DNA of 8,180 bases, taken from positions 1-8,180 of the forward strand of contig CAMCTL010000153.1 in NCBI GenBank assembly GCA_945878515.1, read 5' to 3'. The notes beneath the pieces are model-generated. The model was not told where the DNA came from and did not search any database. It saw only the letters and a list, made by a program, of their open reading frames with translations. The translations under genes and the position numbers were made by a program. Numbering within the stretch: the first letter of the stretch is position 1; every line of letters begins with the position of its first letter. Positions 6,483 to 8,180 of this stretch are shown one piece after another. This DNA is from Flavobacterium psychrophilum. GTDB lineage: Bacteria > Bacteroidota > Bacteroidia > Flavobacteriales > Flavobacteriaceae.

Positions 6483-6490
6483 CAAAGATA
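6483..6490 (-). promoter_or_regulatory. -7 box for the 5872-6465 gene
   Basis: On the minus strand, 6490 to 6483 reads TATCTTTG, a perfect TAnnTTTG. It lies 17 bases upstream of the ATG at 6465, so the leader would be only about ten bases. No TTG is seen at the -33 distance; the upstream bases are a long T/A-rich tract. Confidence 0.5.
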
Positions 6491-6703
6491 TTAAATTTGA
6501 GTCTACTCTTTTAATTTTTTTTTTTTAGTTATTTTAAAGATTAATACTAAAGATTATCAATGATTTTTATGTCCTAAATTTTCAATAAATTATTTAATAT
6601 TAGAAAAAAGACTTTACTGGCTAGGCGCAAACTTTAAATTGCATTGTTTAAGATTGCATTTTTAAAAACTGCACAATTAAACTTTAAACGAAAAACAAAG
6701 TTT

Positions 6704-6711
6704 TATCTTTG
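6704..6711 (+). promoter_or_regulatory. -7 box for rsgA
   Basis: TATCTTTG is a perfect -7 consensus 46 bases before the rsgA ATG. The -33 region has no TTG. The same box and leader layout recur at the relic (5677). The rest of the divergent region 6491-6703 is AT-rich, with a repeated AAACTTTAAA (6630-6639 and 6680-6689) and no gene. Confidence 0.5.
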
Positions 6712-6721
6712 TAAAAAGTAG

Positions 6722-6756
6722 AATCTAAAATCTGCACTCTAAAATCTAAAATCCTT
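6722..6756 (+). repeat. Five-unit heptamer array in the rsgA leader
   Basis: Consecutive 7-base units read AATCTAA, AATCTGC, ACTCTAA, AATCTAA, AATCCTT, ending one base before the rsgA ATG. The array fills most of the predicted 5' untranslated leader, where a ribosome would load. No Shine-Dalgarno motif is present. Confidence 0.75.
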
Positions 6757-6757
6757 T

Positions 6758-7735
6758 ATGACAGGAACCGTTTATAAATCTACAGGAAGTTGGTACACAT
6801 TAAAATCTGAGCATGGCGATTTTATAGAATCACGAATGAAAGGGAAGTTTAGAATCAAAGGCATCAAAAGCACCAATCCAATTGCTGTTGGCGATATTGT
6901 AGATTATGAACTCGAAGAAACTTCGGACGCCGTTACAGGCACTATTCATAAAATCCACGACCGAAAGAATTATATCGTTCGAAAATCGGTCAATTTGTCG
7001 CACCAAATGCATATTATTGCGTCGAATATTGATCGTGTTTTTCTTCTAGTCACTGTCAATAATCCGCCTACGACTTTCAATTTCATCGATCGATTCCTAG
7101 TTACTGCCGAAGCGTATGGCATAGAAACAATTTTGGTTTTTAATAAAATCGACACTTTTGACGATGCAACTTTAGACGAACAATTGTATATGCAGCACGT
7201 CTATCAAGAAATTGGTTACCAATGTTTGCGCGTTTCCGCTACAACAAATAAAGGCGTCCAGGAGTTAAAACAATTGATGACAGGAAAAGTGACCATGTTT
7301 TCAGGTCATTCAGGTGTTGGAAAATCGACTTTGGTCAATGCTCTGGAACCCACTTTAAATCTAAAAACGAAAACCATTTCTGAAGCCAGTAAGCAAGGAC
7401 AACACACCACAACTTTTGCCGAAATGTATGATTTGAGTTTTGATGCTCGAATAATTGACACGCCTGGAATCAAAGGTTTTGGGATTGTCGATATGGAAAA
7501 GGAAGAGATTGGCGGTTATTTCCCAGAGTTTTTTAAGTTGAAAGACCAATGCAAATTCAACAATTGTTTGCACAAAGACGAACCGCATTGCGCCATCAAA
7601 ACGGCTTTAGAAAAAGATGAAATCGCTTGGTCACGCTACAATAGTTACCTCAAAATCCTAGAAGGCGACGACGAAAATTATAGGATTGATTCTTATGATG
7701 AAGACCGAAAAGCCAGTGATGAAACGAGGAAGTAA
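6758..7735 (+). CDS. rsgA: Ribosome small-subunit biogenesis GTPase RsgA
   Basis: RsgA is a cytoplasmic, circularly permuted GTPase that binds the 30S subunit late in assembly and checks the decoding centre; its GTPase activity is stimulated by the ribosome. The 325-residue protein has the family order. An N-terminal OB fold occupies about residues 1-68. Next come G4 NKID (129-132), G5 VSATTNKG (about 158-165), the P-loop GHSGVGKST (183-191), switch region GQHTTT, and G3 DTPG (234-237). The zinc knuckle at 265-278 supplies Cys265, Cys270, His272 and Cys278. The length is normal and no key residue is missing. The start at MTGTVYKSTGSWY agrees with the OB-fold beginning. dtd follows after 41 bases on the same strand, so co-transcription is likely. 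A degraded copy of its promoter, leader, start and residues 110-135 lies about 1 kb upstream. Confidence 0.97.
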   Translation: MTGTVYKSTGSWYTLKSEHGDFIESRMKGKFRIKGIKSTNPIAVGDIVDYELEETSDAVTGTIHKIHDRKNYIVRKSVNLSHQMHIIASNIDRVFLLVTVNNPPTTFNFIDRFLVTAEAYGIETILVFNKIDTFDDATLDEQLYMQHVYQEIGYQCLRVSATTNKGVQELKQLMTGKVTMFSGHSGVGKSTLVNALEPTLNLKTKTISEASKQGQHTTTFAEMYDLSFDARIIDTPGIKGFGIVDMEKEEIGGYFPEFFKLKDQCKFNNCLHKDEPHCAIKTALEKDEIAWSRYNSYLKILEGDDENYRIDSYDEDRKASDETRK

Positions 7736-7740
7736 AAACG

Positions 7741-7762
7741 CAATGGCAATGTCAATGACAAT
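7741..7762 (+). repeat. Hexamer tandem repeat between rsgA and dtd
   Basis: CAATGG, CAATGT, CAATGA and a final CAAT follow one another, three and two-thirds units of CAATGn. It fills most of the 41-base rsgA-dtd spacer. It creates three extra ATG codons out of frame with dtd. Confidence 0.6.
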
Positions 7763-7776
7763 TTCAAATAATAAAA

Positions 7777-8180
7777 ATGAAAACCGTAATCCAAAGAGTT
7801 TCCTCAGCCTCGGTAACTATCGATGCTAAAATTGTAGCGGAAATCCAAAGAGGATTATTGGTGCTAATAGGAATCGAAGATGCCGATACTCAAGAAGACA
7901 TCAATTGGCTCTGTCAAAAAATCGTAAACCTTCGCATTTTTGGCGATGAAAATGACGTAATGAATCTTTCGGTTAAAGATTGCAACGGCGAAATCATTGT
8001 TGTGTCCCAGTTTACCCTCCAAGCTTCGACAAAGAAAGGCAATCGCCCTTCGTATATAAAAGCGGCAAAACCCGAAATTGCCATTCCTCTTTATGAGCAA
8101 TTTGTGCAACAATTAGCGGCAGCATTAGGCAAAAAAGTACAAACCGGAGTTTTTGGAGCCGATATGAAAGTCGCACTTTT
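7777..8180 (+). CDS. dtd: D-aminoacyl-tRNA deacylase Dtd, 3' end outside the window
   Basis: Dtd is a cytoplasmic proofreading enzyme that hydrolyses D-amino acids (classically D-Tyr, also Gly from tRNA-Ala) off mischarged tRNA. From the ATG at 7777 I read 134 open codons to the window edge, about nine tenths of the usual near-150 residues. The N-terminus MKTVIQRVSSASVTI is the family start. SQFTL (77-81), which holds the active-site Ser-Gln, is present, followed by KKGNRPSY (86-93) and TGVFGADM (123-130). The conserved Gly-Pro motif that provides chiral selectivity should come just after the edge and cannot be checked. The start is 41 bases after the rsgA stop, on the same strand, and no promoter or terminator lies between. 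A plus-strand ATG triplet in the CAATGn repeat is out of frame and is not used. Confidence 0.95.
   Translation, partial: MKTVIQRVSSASVTIDAKIVAEIQRGLLVLIGIEDADTQEDINWLCQKIVNLRIFGDENDVMNLSVKDCNGEIIVVSQFTLQASTKKGNRPSYIKAAKPEIAIPLYEQFVQQLAAALGKKVQTGVFGADMKVAL

Noticed and set aside
6630..6689. Repeated AAACTTTAAA in front of rsgA as an operator pair
   Set aside because: Such 10-base A/T-rich repeats are common in this background, and the spacing and position do not single them out.
7864..8112. Minus-strand open frame of 82 codons
   Set aside because: It is antisense to dtd, whose SQFTL and TGVFGADM motifs establish the plus-strand reading.

Overview
The window looks like a chromosomal segment from a member of the Bacteroidota, most likely Flavobacterium or a close relative. 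The DNA is AT-rich, starts are not preceded by Shine-Dalgarno motifs, and several genes have the Bacteroidota -7 box TAnnTTTG upstream (TATCTTTG at 5677 and 6704 on the + strand, and at 6490-6483 on the - strand). The protein sequences have a flavobacterial character. No IS element, CRISPR array, rRNA or tRNA gene was found.

Layout. Bases 1-2249 hold a minus-strand cluster read right to left: surE (nucleotidase), an 8-nt overlapping gene for a 90-residue three-helix membrane protein, and, after 141 bases, lpxB (lipid A disaccharide synthase, running off the left edge). A 182-bp divergent region with two 12-bp palindromes separates this cluster from a large plus-strand gene for a Prc/Tsp-type periplasmic protease (2432-4696), which is followed by a strong intrinsic terminator. 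Next is a small exported protein of unknown function (5052-5573) with its own promoter and terminator. Bases 5677-5830 hold a decayed fragment of rsgA. A minus-strand gene for a probable outer-membrane beta-barrel protein (5872-6465) follows. Divergent from it is the intact rsgA (6758-7735), with dtd (D-aminoacyl-tRNA deacylase, cut by the right edge) 41 bases downstream.

How the genes relate. The left part is mostly cell envelope: lpxB makes the lipid A disaccharide core, Prc trims or degrades periplasmic proteins, and the two unknown genes encode exported proteins. The right part is translation quality control: RsgA matures the 30S subunit and Dtd removes D-amino acids from tRNA.

The most unusual signal is the rsgA remnant about 1 kb upstream of intact rsgA. 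It keeps the promoter box, a 5' leader made of 7-bp repeats and the start codon, and then jumps to codons matching RsgA residues 110-135. The leaders of both copies are built from the same heptamer (AATCTAA) repeated five times. I see no evidence of an undescribed multi-gene defence or mobile system. Most of the window is ordinary core genome.
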